A stretch of DNA of 33,444 nucleotides from Kofleriaceae bacterium (GTDB taxonomy: Bacteria; Myxococcota_A; Polyangia; Haliangiales; Haliangiaceae). Shown one piece after another: positions 22,433 to 33,444 of the stretch (positions within the stretch are counted from its first letter, which is position 1; every line of letters begins with the position of its first letter). The position numbers and the translations under genes were made by a program. The stretch is from the NCBI GenBank assembly GCA_020633495.1, contig JACKDR010000045.1, positions 1 to 33,444 on the forward strand, given 5' to 3'. The notes under the pieces were generated by a model. That model was not told the DNA's origin, did no database searches, and saw nothing but the letters and a program-made list of their open reading frames with translations.

Positions 22433-23068
22433 CTACGTGTCGAGCTCGACGGCAGACCAGGCGGCGTCGCCGAGGAGCCAGTCGGCGGCGCGACGCCGTG
22501 CCATGACGATCTGCACGCCTGGATACCGCAGCTCCACGGCCTGTCCGCCCCAGAGCTCGTCGTGTCGCAGCGAGGCGTCGAGGCAGTAGTAGAAGTCCGC
22601 CTCGGCGAGCAGGTCCTGCTCGCGGCGAAGCCGGGCCTTCGCGAAGAAGCGCGCGGGCGCGACCTCAGGAGGGATCCTCGGGAACAGCCCCTCCAGGTCG
22701 CACTCGATCGTGGGCCACGTCATCTCGTCGACCAGTCGCAGGGCCCAGGCCAGGTAGTACAGCGACTCCTGACACCACGAGGCCTCGCTCAGCTGGGCCT
22801 CGGTCAACGCCTCGTGCGCGAGGAGCTCGAGCTCCGCTGCTTCGAAGCCGGCGTCGAGCCGTTCCTCGTCCACCCACGCCCGCATCGCAGGACCGCTGGC
22901 GCCGTTGGCGAGCCCGGTGACGCAGTACAGGGCGACGAGGCGGCGGGCGACCGCGTCGGGCGTGCGCTGGACCCGGTCGTCGAGCAGCGGGAGGTGGGGA
23001 TGTGCCGGCAGGCTCGCCCGGGCCAGCCTGGCGAGGCTGGCCCGCCGCATGCGCTGGTAGCTGGTCAT
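22433..23068 (-). CDS. DUF4272 domain protein
   Basis: The protein has 211 residues from ATG 23068. The DUF4272 pattern is seen: RRLVALYCVTGLANGASGPA, a wl..e.l...f..aE..ll stretch (AWVDEERLDAGFEAAELELL), then SWCQESLYYLAWALRLVDEM (the family's 'W..EalwaLaWaLgl'), and RREQDLLAEADFYYCLDASL ('R...EI.d..dl.yrl.w'). The family is of unknown biochemical role; some members are immunity-like proteins near polymorphic toxins. No signal peptide. Base composition here and just upstream is slightly less GC-rich than elsewhere, which might mark a transferred segment. An alternative start is GTG 23095. Confidence 0.8.
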   Translation of the reverse strand: MTSYQRMRRASLARLARASLPAHPHLPLLDDRVQRTPDAVARRLVALYCVTGLANGASGPAMRAWVDEERLDAGFEAAELELLAHEALTEAQLSEASWCQESLYYLAWALRLVDEMTWPTIECDLEGLFPRIPPEVAPARFFAKARLRREQDLLAEADFYYCLDASLRHDELWGGQAVELRYPGVQIVMARRRAADWLLGDAAWSAVELDT

Positions 23069-23089
23069 CGTGGGTAGATTCGCGGTGCG

Positions 23090-23333
23090 GTGCACGTGGA
23101 CGTGCGGGATGCGCTGCGCTGGGTTCGGGCGGCGGAGTCGAAGCAGCCTGGCACGATCCAGCGGATCGCGCTCACGACCTACCCGGCAAAGGATGCCGTG
23201 CGCGCGAGCGCGTCAGGCCGCCGAGCGCGACGGGCTCTCGGGGGGCCGCGTCCACCGCTCTGCGGTAGAGTCGCGTCGGTCGACGTTCCCGGTTCGACGA
23301 CGGCGCCCCTGCGGCGCCAGATGCGAGGCGCGT
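23090..23333 (+). pseudogene. Possible small degraded gene upstream of the VOC gene
   Basis: GTG 23090 opens VHVDVRDALRWVRAAESKQP, GTIQRIALTTYPAKDAVR with reasonable codon bias. At about 23200-23215 the bias moves to another frame (ARQAAERDGLSGGRVHRSAV). No family is recognised and no clear end is seen before the VOC start at 23334. It may be a broken small gene, or simply the leader and promoter region of the VOC gene. Confidence 0.25.
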
Positions 23334-24245
23334 ATGAGCACGAGCACCCCCACGATCATCCCGTGCCTCTGGCTCGACGATCAGGCCGAGGCCGCGGCCC
23401 GGTTCTACGTCGAGACCTTCCCGGGCGGCCGCGTCGTCGCGACGTCGCGGTACCCGGAGACCCGCGACAACCCCGGCGGCAAGCCGCGTGGCAGCGTCAT
23501 GACCGTCGAGGTCGAGGTCGCGGGCTTCCGGCTGACCCTGCTCGACGGTGGGCCGCAGTTCACGATCAACCCCAGCATCTCGTTCTTCGTCCACGCCGCC
23601 GATCCGCCCGAGGCCGACCAGCTCTTCGCGCGCCTCGAGGACGGCGGGCAGGTGCTGATGCCCATCGGCAGCTACCCGTGGAGCGAGCGCTTCGGCTGGG
23701 TCAAGGATCGCTACGGCGTGTCGTGGCAGGTCATCGTCGGGCCGCGCGGCCCGGCCGGCGCCACCATCGCGCCGTGCCTGATGTTCAGCGGCGCCCAGGC
23801 CGGCAACGCCACGGCGGCGATGGAGGCGTACGCGGCGACGTTCCCCGACAGCCGCGTCGACACCGTCGCGCACTACGGCCCCGGCGAGGGCCCGGAGACC
23901 TACGTCAAGCACGCCCGCTTCGTCCTCGCCGGCCACGATCTGGTCGCGATGGACAGCCACGTCGAGCACGGCTTCGGCTTCGACGAGGGCGTGTCGCTGC
24001 AGGTGATGTGCGCCGATCAGGCCGAGATCGATCGCTACTGGGCCGCGCTGACCGACGGCGGCGCGCCCGGGCCGTGCGGCTGGCTGAAGGATCGCTTCGG
24101 GGTGTCGTGGCAGGTCGTGCCGACCCGCCTCGCGGCCTGGATGACGTCCGGCGATCCGGCGGCGCGCGACCGCGCGTTCACCGCCATGCTCGGCATGCAG
24201 AAGCTCGACCTCGCCGCGCTCGAGGCGGCGTTCGCCGGCGGGTGA
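23334..24245 (+). CDS. Duplicated VOC-family protein (PhnB/3-dmu-9_3-mt type)
   Basis: The protein has 303 residues holding two copies of the PhnB-like glyoxalase-fold domain, each ~130-150 residues. The first contains IIPCLWLDDQAEAAARFYVE, SVMTVEVEVAGFRLTLLDGG, NPSISFFVHA and GWVKDRYGVSWQVIVGP. The second repeats the plan with IAPCLMFSGAQAGNATAAME, ARFVLAGHDLVAMDSHVEH, SLQVMCADQAEIDRYWAALT and GWLKDRFGVSWQVVPTRLAA. The 'D.fGv.WQ' ending is diagnostic. Canonical metal ligands are weak (an N or D in place of the usual His), as in most PhnB-like members, so catalysis is unproven. GCGAGG before ATG 23334 is a weak ribosome binding site. Confidence 0.92.
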   Translation: MSTSTPTIIPCLWLDDQAEAAARFYVETFPGGRVVATSRYPETRDNPGGKPRGSVMTVEVEVAGFRLTLLDGGPQFTINPSISFFVHAADPPEADQLFARLEDGGQVLMPIGSYPWSERFGWVKDRYGVSWQVIVGPRGPAGATIAPCLMFSGAQAGNATAAMEAYAATFPDSRVDTVAHYGPGEGPETYVKHARFVLAGHDLVAMDSHVEHGFGFDEGVSLQVMCADQAEIDRYWAALTDGGAPGPCGWLKDRFGVSWQVVPTRLAAWMTSGDPAARDRAFTAMLGMQKLDLAALEAAFAGG

Positions 24246-24268
24246 GCGCGCCGGGTGCCCGGCGGTGG

Positions 24269-24274
24269 TATGAG
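24269..24274 (+). promoter_or_regulatory. -10-like TATGAG, 6 nt before ATG 24281
   Basis: TATGAG, CGAGGC, ATG. The spacing is the same as at the other leaderless candidates, although the last base departs from TAnnnT. GAGG in the spacer could instead act as a ribosome binding site. Confidence 0.3.
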
Positions 24275-24280
24275 CGAGGC

Positions 24281-24661
24281 ATGGCCATCGACCCCACCGG
24301 CAAGGACCTCCAGGCGTTCCTCGCCGCGCCCGACGACGGCGCGCCGATCGTGATGCTCAACCTCTTGCGCTTCGGCGACGGCGGCCGCGCCCGCTACGAG
24401 CAGTACATGATGGCGACCGCGCCGTTCCTGGCCGGCGTCGGCGGCGAGCTGGTCTACGCCGGGCTCGGCGGCGCGGCGCTGATCGCCGAGGCCGGCCAGG
24501 CCTGGGACGCGGTGCTGCTGGTGAAGTACCCCAGCCGCGCCGCGTTCCTGGCGATGGTGTCGAACCCCGGGTACCAGCAGGTGACGCGGCTGCGCACCGA
24601 GGCCCTGGCCGAGGCGGTGCTGCAGCCGACCCACGCCTGGGCGCCGGCCGCGGCCGGCTGA
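24281..24661 (+). CDS. DUF1330-like dimeric alpha/beta-barrel protein
   Basis: The protein has 126 residues. PIVMLNLLRFGDGGRARYEQ is the strand-helix start characteristic of DUF1330 ('vvmlnll.f.....Y..Y'). FLAGVGGELVYAGLGGAALI, WDAVLLVKYPSRAAFLAMVS and NPGYQQVTRLRTEALAEAVL complete the ferredoxin-like fold ('W..vll..yPs...f..m..dp.Y......r...l...'). Relatives are small cytoplasmic homodimers, and some are monooxygenase-like. No catalytic assignment is possible. It lies 35 bp after the VOC gene on the same strand. Confidence 0.85.
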   Translation: MAIDPTGKDLQAFLAAPDDGAPIVMLNLLRFGDGGRARYEQYMMATAPFLAGVGGELVYAGLGGAALIAEAGQAWDAVLLVKYPSRAAFLAMVSNPGYQQVTRLRTEALAEAVLQPTHAWAPAAAG

Positions 24662-24717
24662 TCACGGCGGCGGCGCGGCCCTGGGCTTCGCGGCCGCGAC
24701 GTGGGACAACGATCGGG

Positions 24718-25428
24718 ATGGACGCGGCCGGGATGGACGCCGAGCGACAGGCCTGCCCGTGCTGCGGGCACGCGACGCTGTCGGGCCGCGCCGCCGACGA
24801 GGTCTGCGCGGTGTGCGGCTGGCAGGACGACGGCCAGGACGACGTCGACGCGCACGTCGACCGCGGCGGCGCCAACGTCGGCACGCTGTGGCAGGCGCGC
24901 GGTCATTACCTCGAGCTCGGCGCCTGCGACGCCCGGGTCCGCGATCGGGTCCGCCGGCCGCGCGGCGACGAGCCCAAGCGACGGCGCTGGACCCTGCTCG
25001 ACGGCGTCGCGGTCGCCGAGATCCCGGGGTCGGACGTGTCGCCGTGGAACCTGCTGCACGACGGCGCGATCACCGGGCTGGTGCGGCGCGGCGCCCGGGT
25101 GTCGGTGACCGTGACGATCCCGTACCTGCGGCCCCGGTTCGGCGACGGCGACGGCTTCGTGCTCGAGCTGCTCGATTGCGCCGACCTGGTCTACGCGCCG
25201 TTCGGCGGCGACGGGGTGACCGCGCTCGACGCGATCGCCGCCGCCGCGCCCGAGATCCTCGAGGCCCGCGACGACGCCGGGCGGATCGTCGTCTGGGGCA
25301 GCGCGGGCACGCTGCGGCTCGGCTATCGCAGCCTGGCGCTGCGCCTGGACACCGGGGCGCCGCTGGCGCTGGCGGCGCTGGCCGACGGCGCGCGGCGCTA
25401 CTGGGCGGCGTGGTCGGCGCGCGAGTGA
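24718..25428 (+). CDS. CPCC-type cysteine-rich domain fused to an unknown C-terminal domain
   Basis: The protein has 236 residues. Residues ~12-70 match the Cys_rich_CPCC domain (PF14206 type): CPCCGHATL (Cys 13, 15, 16), then VCAVCGWQDDGQDD (Cys 30, 33), a likely zinc knuckle, and GGANVGTLWQAR. Stand-alone CPCC proteins are usually ~80-130 residues, so the 160-residue remainder is an extra domain: VSVTVTIPYLRPRFGDGDGF, LELLDCADLVYAPFGGDGVT and TLRLGYRSLALRLDTGAPLA, predicted mostly beta with one helix. I do not recognise it. CPCC proteins are often found with polymorphic-toxin immunity genes; no toxin is next to this gene. ATG 24733 is an alternative start closer to the Cys motif. Confidence 0.8.
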   Translation: MDAAGMDAERQACPCCGHATLSGRAADEVCAVCGWQDDGQDDVDAHVDRGGANVGTLWQARGHYLELGACDARVRDRVRRPRGDEPKRRRWTLLDGVAVAEIPGSDVSPWNLLHDGAITGLVRRGARVSVTVTIPYLRPRFGDGDGFVLELLDCADLVYAPFGGDGVTALDAIAAAAPEILEARDDAGRIVVWGSAGTLRLGYRSLALRLDTGAPLALAALADGARRYWAAWSARE

Positions 25429-25528
25429 CGCGTCGGGCGCGCGGGTCCGAGGTGGCAAGGATGCGATCCGAGGGCGACGGCGACGCCGGTCGCTGGACGG
25501 CGCGGGCCGGATCGGGTTCGATCGTTCC

Positions 25529-27055
25529 ATGCGAGGGATCCTGCCGATCGGGTGTGCGCTGGCGCTGCTGGGCTGTGGCAAGGCGGGCGGCCAGAGCTTC
25601 CACGACGGCGTCGACCTGATCTGTCGCGCCGACGTCGAGTCCAGCGCGGTTCACGCCCACCCCGCCGATCGCGGTCGGATCGTGTCGGAGTGGCTGGCGC
25701 CGCGGCTGAAGAACGCGCGGGCGCGGACGCTGCTCGTCGACATGGGCAAGACCGCCGACGGTGGCGTCGCCGTGCTGCGCGCGGCGGCCCGCGAGGTCGG
25801 GCTGGACCGCTGCGAGCACCTGGCGCAGGGGCACCTGCCCGAGGATCCGTGGGGCGAGCTGCGGGTGCCGCGGCTGCCCACGTCGATGCGGATCGAGCCG
25901 GCGCCGGCGACGGGATCGCTGGTCACGATCACGTCGTCGGCGGTGGCCGCGGACGGCGCGTCGCTGGTCGCGCTCGTCGACGGGCGACCGGCCGGCGGCC
26001 ACGCCGACGACGGCGAGGCGCTGATCCCCGAGGTCCAGGCGTGGGCCACGGCGCACGACGGCGCGGGGACGACCGACGCGACGTGGGTCCGGATCGCGGC
26101 GGCACCGGAGGTCCCGGCGGCGACGCTGGCGTCGGTGGTGGCGTCGCTGCGGTCGCCGGCGCGCCAGCTGGCGCTGGTCGTCGAGCGCGATGACGACGGC
26201 ACCGGCGAGCCGATCGGCGTGATCCCGCTGGCGTCGTCGCCAGCCGCCGACCCGCTGGCGGACCCACCGCCGCTCCAGATGTTCGTCGCGATCACGCCCG
26301 ATCAGGTGATCGTGGCCTCGCTGCTGGGCCAGGAGGGCACGATGGCCGCGCCGCTGATGCGCACGGCCCGCGATCCGGCGGGCGACTGGCTGTCGCGGGT
26401 CCGCACGATCCTCGGCGAGGTCGCGAAGCGGCGCTGGGCCGGCAAGACCCGGCCCGAGGCCGAGCGCCGCGTGATGATCCTGGTGGCCCCGGCGCTGACC
26501 GTCGGCGACGCGGCGCCGCTCTTGGCCGCGGTGCGCTACGACGGCGACGGTCGCGACGAGCTGTTCCCCGAGGTCGTGCTGGCCAGCGGGCTGCCCCGCG
26601 GCGGCGGCGGCGCCGCCGCCGGCGATCGCCAGCCGGGCACGGATCTCGCGGCGCCGGTCGCGGCGGCCGGGGACGCGGGCGCGGGCGCCGGCGCGGCGAC
26701 GCCGAGGCCGCGCGTCCGCGTCAGCCGTGGCACGATCGCCGAGGTCGCGACCTCGCTCGGCATCGACACGATCATCGCCAAGGTCGAGTCGACCTACGCC
26801 GCCGGCCTCAAGCGCTGCTACGTCGAGGCGCTGAAGGTCGACCCGACCGCCACCGCCGACCTCGAGCTCACGCTCACCGTCAACGAGTCCGGCCGCAGCG
26901 TCGAGCCCTCGGTCACGGGCGGGCCCGACACCGTCGACGACTGCGTGACCGCGATGGCCGCGCACTGGACCTTCCCGGCGCCCAAGAACGCCGACGGCGA
27001 GCCGGCGTCGACCACCGTGATGCTCCGGATCGCGCTGTACGCGGACGCGCCGTAG
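25529..27055 (+). CDS. Lipoprotein with AgmX/PglI-type C-terminal domain
   Basis: The protein has 508 residues. Residues 1-15 plus Cys 16 form a lipoprotein signal (MRGILPIGCALALLGC). The middle part (~20-360) is mixed alpha/beta and unrecognised. A Gly/Ala-rich linker (~360-395, RGGGGAAAGDRQPGTDLAA) leads to an AgmX/PglI C-terminal domain (~405-505): IDTIIAKVESTYAAGLKRCY ('i..v....l..i..CYe'), then ATADLELTLTVNESGRSVEP, the second Cys in DDCVTAMAAHWTFPAPKN ('C....i..w.FP.P'). This domain is typical of Myxococcota envelope proteins with gliding-related or TonB-like roles, and its two Cys are likely paired. The exact role is unknown. Confidence 0.85.
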   Translation: MRGILPIGCALALLGCGKAGGQSFHDGVDLICRADVESSAVHAHPADRGRIVSEWLAPRLKNARARTLLVDMGKTADGGVAVLRAAAREVGLDRCEHLAQGHLPEDPWGELRVPRLPTSMRIEPAPATGSLVTITSSAVAADGASLVALVDGRPAGGHADDGEALIPEVQAWATAHDGAGTTDATWVRIAAAPEVPAATLASVVASLRSPARQLALVVERDDDGTGEPIGVIPLASSPAADPLADPPPLQMFVAITPDQVIVASLLGQEGTMAAPLMRTARDPAGDWLSRVRTILGEVAKRRWAGKTRPEAERRVMILVAPALTVGDAAPLLAAVRYDGDGRDELFPEVVLASGLPRGGGGAAAGDRQPGTDLAAPVAAAGDAGAGAGAATPRPRVRVSRGTIAEVATSLGIDTIIAKVESTYAAGLKRCYVEALKVDPTATADLELTLTVNESGRSVEPSVTGGPDTVDDCVTAMAAHWTFPAPKNADGEPASTTVMLRIALYADAP

Positions 27056-27090
27056 GGCGGCGCTGCGCCGGGGCGACGCGCCCGTCCGCG

Positions 27091-27106
27091 CGTGGCGCCG
27101 GCCACG
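27091..27106. terminator. Hairpin after the AgmX-domain lipoprotein gene
   Basis: CGTGGC-GCCG-GCCACG forms a 6-bp stem 36 bases past the stop at 27055. More GC-rich self-complementary sequence follows to about 27130. No T-run is present, so a terminator role is only suggested by position. Confidence 0.3.
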
Positions 27107-27180
27107 TCGCGCGCCGCGCGCCGGCGCGTCGCGGATCTGGTGGTGGACAGCCATGGGGATCGCGGCGACCATGTACGACC

Positions 27181-30048
27181 ATGGACCCGGCCGACGTCGT
27201 GACCGTGGCGGACGCCGACGGCGGCGACGTCGACGCGCCGCCGCGGCTCGGCTCGTTCGAGCTCGGCCGCCGGCTCGGCGAGGGCGGCATGGGCGTGGTC
27301 TTCGAGGCGCGCGACACGCTGCTCGACCGCCGGGTCGCGCTCAAGCTCCTGCGGCCGGGCGCCGGCGGCGAGGTCGCGCGGGCGCGGCTGGTCCGCGAGG
27401 CCCAGGCCCTGGCCCGGCTGTCGCACCCCAACGTCGTCACCGTGTACCAGGTGGCGATCAGCGGCGACCTGGTGTTCGCCGCGATGGAGCTGATCGACGG
27501 CACCGATCTGCGCGCGTGGCTGACGACGCGGCGGCCGTGGCGCGAGGTCGTCGACGTCTTCCTGGCCGCCGGCCGCGGCCTCGCCGCGGTCCACGCCCTC
27601 GGCCTGGTGCACCGCGACTTCAAGCCGGCGAACGTGCTGATCGACGGCGCCGGGCGGGTCAAGGTCGGCGACTTCGGGCTGGTCGGGCTGGTCGAGCGCG
27701 CGGCCGCTGGCGGCGACGGTGGCGACGCCGCCGACACCGCCGACACCGCCGACACCGACGGTTCGGAGGACGGCGCCGCGGCGACGGCCGCGGACCGCGG
27801 CGACCGCGCCGCGCTGCCCGGCGGCGCGCTGACCGTGACCGGCAGCGCGATGGGCACGCCGGCGTACATGGCGCCCGAGCAGCGCCGCGGCGGCGACGTC
27901 GACGCGCGCGCCGATCAGTACAGCTTCGCGATGTCGCTGGCGGAGGCACTGGCCGGGCGCCGGTGCGTCGGGCCCGGTGACCTCGCCGACGTGCCGGCGC
28001 GGCTGCGGCCGATCCTGGCCCGCGCGCTGGCGCCGGACGCGGCCGACCGGTACCCGGCGATGGGGCCGTTGCTCGACGCCCTGGCGCGGACTCGCCGGCC
28101 GCCGACGCGGTGGCTCGTCGGCGGCGCGGCGATCGCGCTGGTCGCGGTCGCGACGCCGCTGGCGTGGCGCGCGACCCGGACGCCGGCGGCGGCGCCGCCG
28201 TGCCCGACGCCGACCGCGCGCCTGGCCGCGATGTGGGGCGAGGCGCGGCAGCGCGCGGTCCGGGACCACCTGGCCGCAATCGATCCGGCGCAGGGCGCGG
28301 CGCGGTTCGCGGCGATGGCGCAGACGGTGACGCCCTTCGTGGCGTCGTGGCGCGACATGCAGGCGGCGTCGTGCCGCGCGACCCGCGTCGACGCCACCCA
28401 GTCCGATACGCTGTTCGACCAGCGGGCGCGCTGCCTCGATCGTCGCGCCGCCGAGCTCGACGCCAGCGTCGACGTCGTCGTCGCCGCGGCCGACGCTGCC
28501 GCGCTCGACGCCGCACTGGTCGGCCTGGTCGAGCTGACGCCGGTCGACGGCTGCGCCGACGCCGCCGCGCTCGCACGCGACGAGCCGCCCGGGGCGACGC
28601 CTCAGGCGCGGGCCGCCGCCGACGCGATCACCGCGCGCGTCCTGACGATCCGCATCGACCTGCGCGCCGACCGCCTGACCGGGCTGGCCGAGCGCGCGGC
28701 TGACGTCGTCGCGGCGGCCCGCGACCTCGGGCAGCCGGCGGTGCTGGGTGCCGCGCTCGCGGCGCGGGCGCGGGTCGAGCTCACCGTCGGCGACAGCGCC
28801 GCCGCGGCCGCGACGCTGCGCGAGCTGACCCAGGTCGCGGCGCGGTCGCACGACGATCGCCGCGAGGCCTTCGCGTGGACCAAGCTGATCGCCGTGATCG
28901 GCTACGAGCAGGGCCAGCCCGACGACGCGCTGGCGCTGGTCCCCGCGGCCAGCGCCGCGGTGCTGCGCGCCGGCGATCCGCTCGACGCCCGGGTCGACCT
29001 GCTGTACGCGCAGGGCCAGATCCTCGACGAAGGCGCCCGGGTCGCCGACGGCCTGGCCATGCTCGAGAAGGCCCGGCGCGCCCTGGTCGAGGCCGGCGCG
29101 ACCCGCCCCGGCTCGCCGCTGGCGCCGCGGCTGGCCGACGTCCTGCTCGAGCTCGGCACCGCGGCGAGCAACGACGGCGACGTCGACGCCAGCGTCGCGC
29201 GCTACGACGAGGCGATCGCGCTGGCGCGCCAGCTGTACGGCCCCGACAGCTCCGCCGAGGCGATCGCGCTGCACGATCTCGGCGAGACCCTGCGCCACGC
29301 CGGCCGGCTGGACGAGGCGCTGGTCGCGACGCGCGGTGCCGCTCGGATCAACGAGGCGCGCGGCGGCGACACGGTGCGGCTGGCGTCGAACCTGGTCGGC
29401 GTCGGCACGCTGCTCGGCGCCCAGGGCGACTGGCCCGGTGCGCTCGTCGCGCACGATCGCGCGCTGCAGATCTACACGGCCCGGCTCGGCGCCGACGACG
29501 TCGAGCTGGTACCGGTCCTGACCGGCCGCGCCAGCGCGCTCGCCCACGTCGGCCGCGTCGACGACGCCCTCGCGACCTACGCCACGCTGCTGGCGCTGGT
29601 CGAGCGTGCTGGCGCGACCACCAACAACCTGCCGATCGCGCTGTACAACCGCGGCGAGCTGTACGCGGGCCGGGATCGCTGCGCCGACGCGCTGCCCGAC
29701 TACACCCGCGCGATCGAGCGCTTCGAGGCGCTCGACGGCGCGACCTCGCCGTACCTGATCTACCCGCTGGTCGGGCGCGGCGCCTGCCTGGTCCGGCTGC
29801 GCCGCCCCGCCGAGGCGATCGACGGGCTCGAGCGCGCGGTCGCGCTCGAGGGCCGCGGCGGCGACGCCCTGCAGATCGCGCGCGGCCAGGCCTGGCTGGG
29901 CCGCGCGCTGGTCGAGTCGCGCCGCGACGTCCGCCGCGGCCTGGCGCTGGCGCGCACCGCGCGCGCGGCGCTGGCCGCCGCGGCCGGCGCCGATCCCGAC
30001 GGCGCCGCGATGGTGCGCGAGCTCGACCGCTGGCTGGCGGACCGGTAG
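27181..30048 (+). CDS. Membrane Ser/Thr protein kinase with C-terminal TPR repeats
   Basis: The protein has 955 residues. The PknB-type kinase domain (~24-300) is complete: glycine loop LGEGGMGVV (32-40), Lys 55 in VALK, Glu 73, HRDFKPAN (144-151), DFG (164-166), GTPAYMAPE (225-233) and DQYSFAMSLAEAL. An active kinase is expected. Between DFG and APE sits an insertion of ~45 residues, rich in Asp, Ala, Thr and Gly (from a 9-bp repeat), where activation-loop phosphorylation would occur. One membrane span follows (WLVGGAAIALVAVATPLAW, ~311-329). The remaining ~600 residues hold TPR-like repeats (for example AEAIALHDLGETLRHAGRLD and SNLVGVGTLLGAQGDWPGAL), outside the membrane if topology is standard. 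It converges on the ATPase gene, stops 10 bp apart. Confidence 0.95.
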   Translation: MDPADVVTVADADGGDVDAPPRLGSFELGRRLGEGGMGVVFEARDTLLDRRVALKLLRPGAGGEVARARLVREAQALARLSHPNVVTVYQVAISGDLVFAAMELIDGTDLRAWLTTRRPWREVVDVFLAAGRGLAAVHALGLVHRDFKPANVLIDGAGRVKVGDFGLVGLVERAAAGGDGGDAADTADTADTDGSEDGAAATAADRGDRAALPGGALTVTGSAMGTPAYMAPEQRRGGDVDARADQYSFAMSLAEALAGRRCVGPGDLADVPARLRPILARALAPDAADRYPAMGPLLDALARTRRPPTRWLVGGAAIALVAVATPLAWRATRTPAAAPPCPTPTARLAAMWGEARQRAVRDHLAAIDPAQGAARFAAMAQTVTPFVASWRDMQAASCRATRVDATQSDTLFDQRARCLDRRAAELDASVDVVVAAADAAALDAALVGLVELTPVDGCADAAALARDEPPGATPQARAAADAITARVLTIRIDLRADRLTGLAERAADVVAAARDLGQPAVLGAALAARARVELTVGDSAAAAATLRELTQVAARSHDDRREAFAWTKLIAVIGYEQGQPDDALALVPAASAAVLRAGDPLDARVDLLYAQGQILDEGARVADGLAMLEKARRALVEAGATRPGSPLAPRLADVLLELGTAASNDGDVDASVARYDEAIALARQLYGPDSSAEAIALHDLGETLRHAGRLDEALVATRGAARINEARGGDTVRLASNLVGVGTLLGAQGDWPGALVAHDRALQIYTARLGADDVELVPVLTGRASALAHVGRVDDALATYATLLALVERAGATTNNLPIALYNRGELYAGRDRCADALPDYTRAIERFEALDGATSPYLIYPLVGRGACLVRLRRPAEAIDGLERAVALEGRGGDALQIARGQAWLGRALVESRRDVRRGLALARTARAALAAAAGADPDGAAMVRELDRWLADR
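27730..27756 (+). repeat. Three 9-bp repeats inside the kinase activation segment
   Basis: GCCGACACC is repeated three times in tandem, in frame, encoding (Ala-Asp-Thr)3. Slippage here would change the length of the activation-loop insertion without breaking the frame. Confidence 0.8.
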
Positions 30049-30057
30049 CGCGCCGCG

Positions 30058-33289
<3,232 letters not shown>

Positions 33290-33293
<4 letters not shown>

Positions 33294-33444
33294 CGCCTCC
33301 GCAGCGCGTCGAGATCCAGCGCGTACTTCTTCTCCAGCCGGCGGACCTGCGATCGCGACGTCCCGAGCTCGCGGCTGATCGCGCTGACGTTGCCGGCGTG
33401 GGCGCGCGCGATCGCCTCGAACCGGGCGCGGTCGTCGTCGGCCG
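33290..33444 (-). CDS. C-terminal end of a Fis-type HTH regulator (runs off right edge)
   Basis: The last 51 residues of a protein are present: RFEAIARAHAGNVSAISREL, GTSRSQVRRLEKKYALDLDA, LRRR. This is a Fis/HTH_8 DNA-binding helix-turn-helix ('a....GNvs.aAr.LG.sR..l.R...ky'), usually the C-terminal domain of sigma-54 activators or of FHA-Fis proteins common in myxobacteria. Which type it is cannot be seen. Its stop TGA (33292-33290) overlaps the ATG of the ATPase gene, indicating an operon. Confidence 0.75.

Noticed and set aside
26818..29547. 909-codon minus-strand open frame opposite the kinase
   Set aside because: No recognisable motif; the plus strand carries the complete kinase signature.

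Overview
The window looks like chromosomal DNA from a very GC-rich member of the Myxococcota, most likely a Haliangiales/Kofleriaceae-type organism. That is inferred from the extreme third-position GC, a Ser/Thr kinase fused to TPR repeats, an AgmX/PglI-type C-terminal domain on a lipoprotein, several small lipoproteins, and many short single-gene units separated by small gaps. No tRNA, rRNA, CRISPR array, insertion sequence or phage gene was recognised.

Layout. 1-2503: the end of a DUF222/HNH-like protein, a small membrane protein, a frameshifted unknown gene and a Sel1-repeat protein. 2522-4412: an AraC regulator divergent from a ferritin-like membrane metal-dependent hydrolase. 4453-8970: single genes (SnoaL-like, unknown, glutathione S-transferase, ankyrin repeats, unknown, lipoprotein). 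8414-11019: a TetR regulator divergent from a short frameshifted gene, with a palindromic operator candidate between them, then a tandem DUF1801 protein. 11060-13370: a one-component HTH/periplasmic-binding-fold regulator divergent from an ArsB/NhaD-type permease, with repeated palindromic sites between them. 13435-16611: a fur-katG oxidative-stress unit with a well-formed promoter/operator. 16737-21340: MazF-like protein, GNAT acetyltransferase, acyl-CoA dehydrogenase, a PH/GRAM-like protein and a coupled lipoprotein. 21515-25428: MscS channel, DUF4272, VOC, DUF1330 and CPCC proteins. 25529-33444: AgmX-domain lipoprotein, kinase-TPR protein and, convergent to it, a beta-propeller-like/AAA+ ATPase preceded by the end of a Fis-type regulator.

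Two patterns cross the window. First, at least nine start codons are preceded by a TAnnnT-like -10 hexamer only 6-9 nt upstream, with no ribosome binding site. This suggests leaderless transcripts, and for Fur it argues for a GTG start downstream of the ATG. Second, four genes (1099-1586, 9801-10054, 20392-21340, 30058-33293) and one remnant (17754-17943) each become a continuous reading frame if a single base is restored or removed. They are either young pseudogenes or indel errors in the assembly.

Working units: fur and katG are probably co-transcribed and peroxide-responsive. The AraC/hydrolase, TetR/short-gene and HTH-PBP/permease pairs are local regulator-target modules. The PH-like gene and its downstream lipoprotein overlap and are translationally coupled, as are the Fis-type gene and the ATPase. 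Several families seen here (Sel1, ankyrin, DUF4272, CPCC) are often found among immunity proteins of polymorphic toxin systems, but no toxin was seen next to them.
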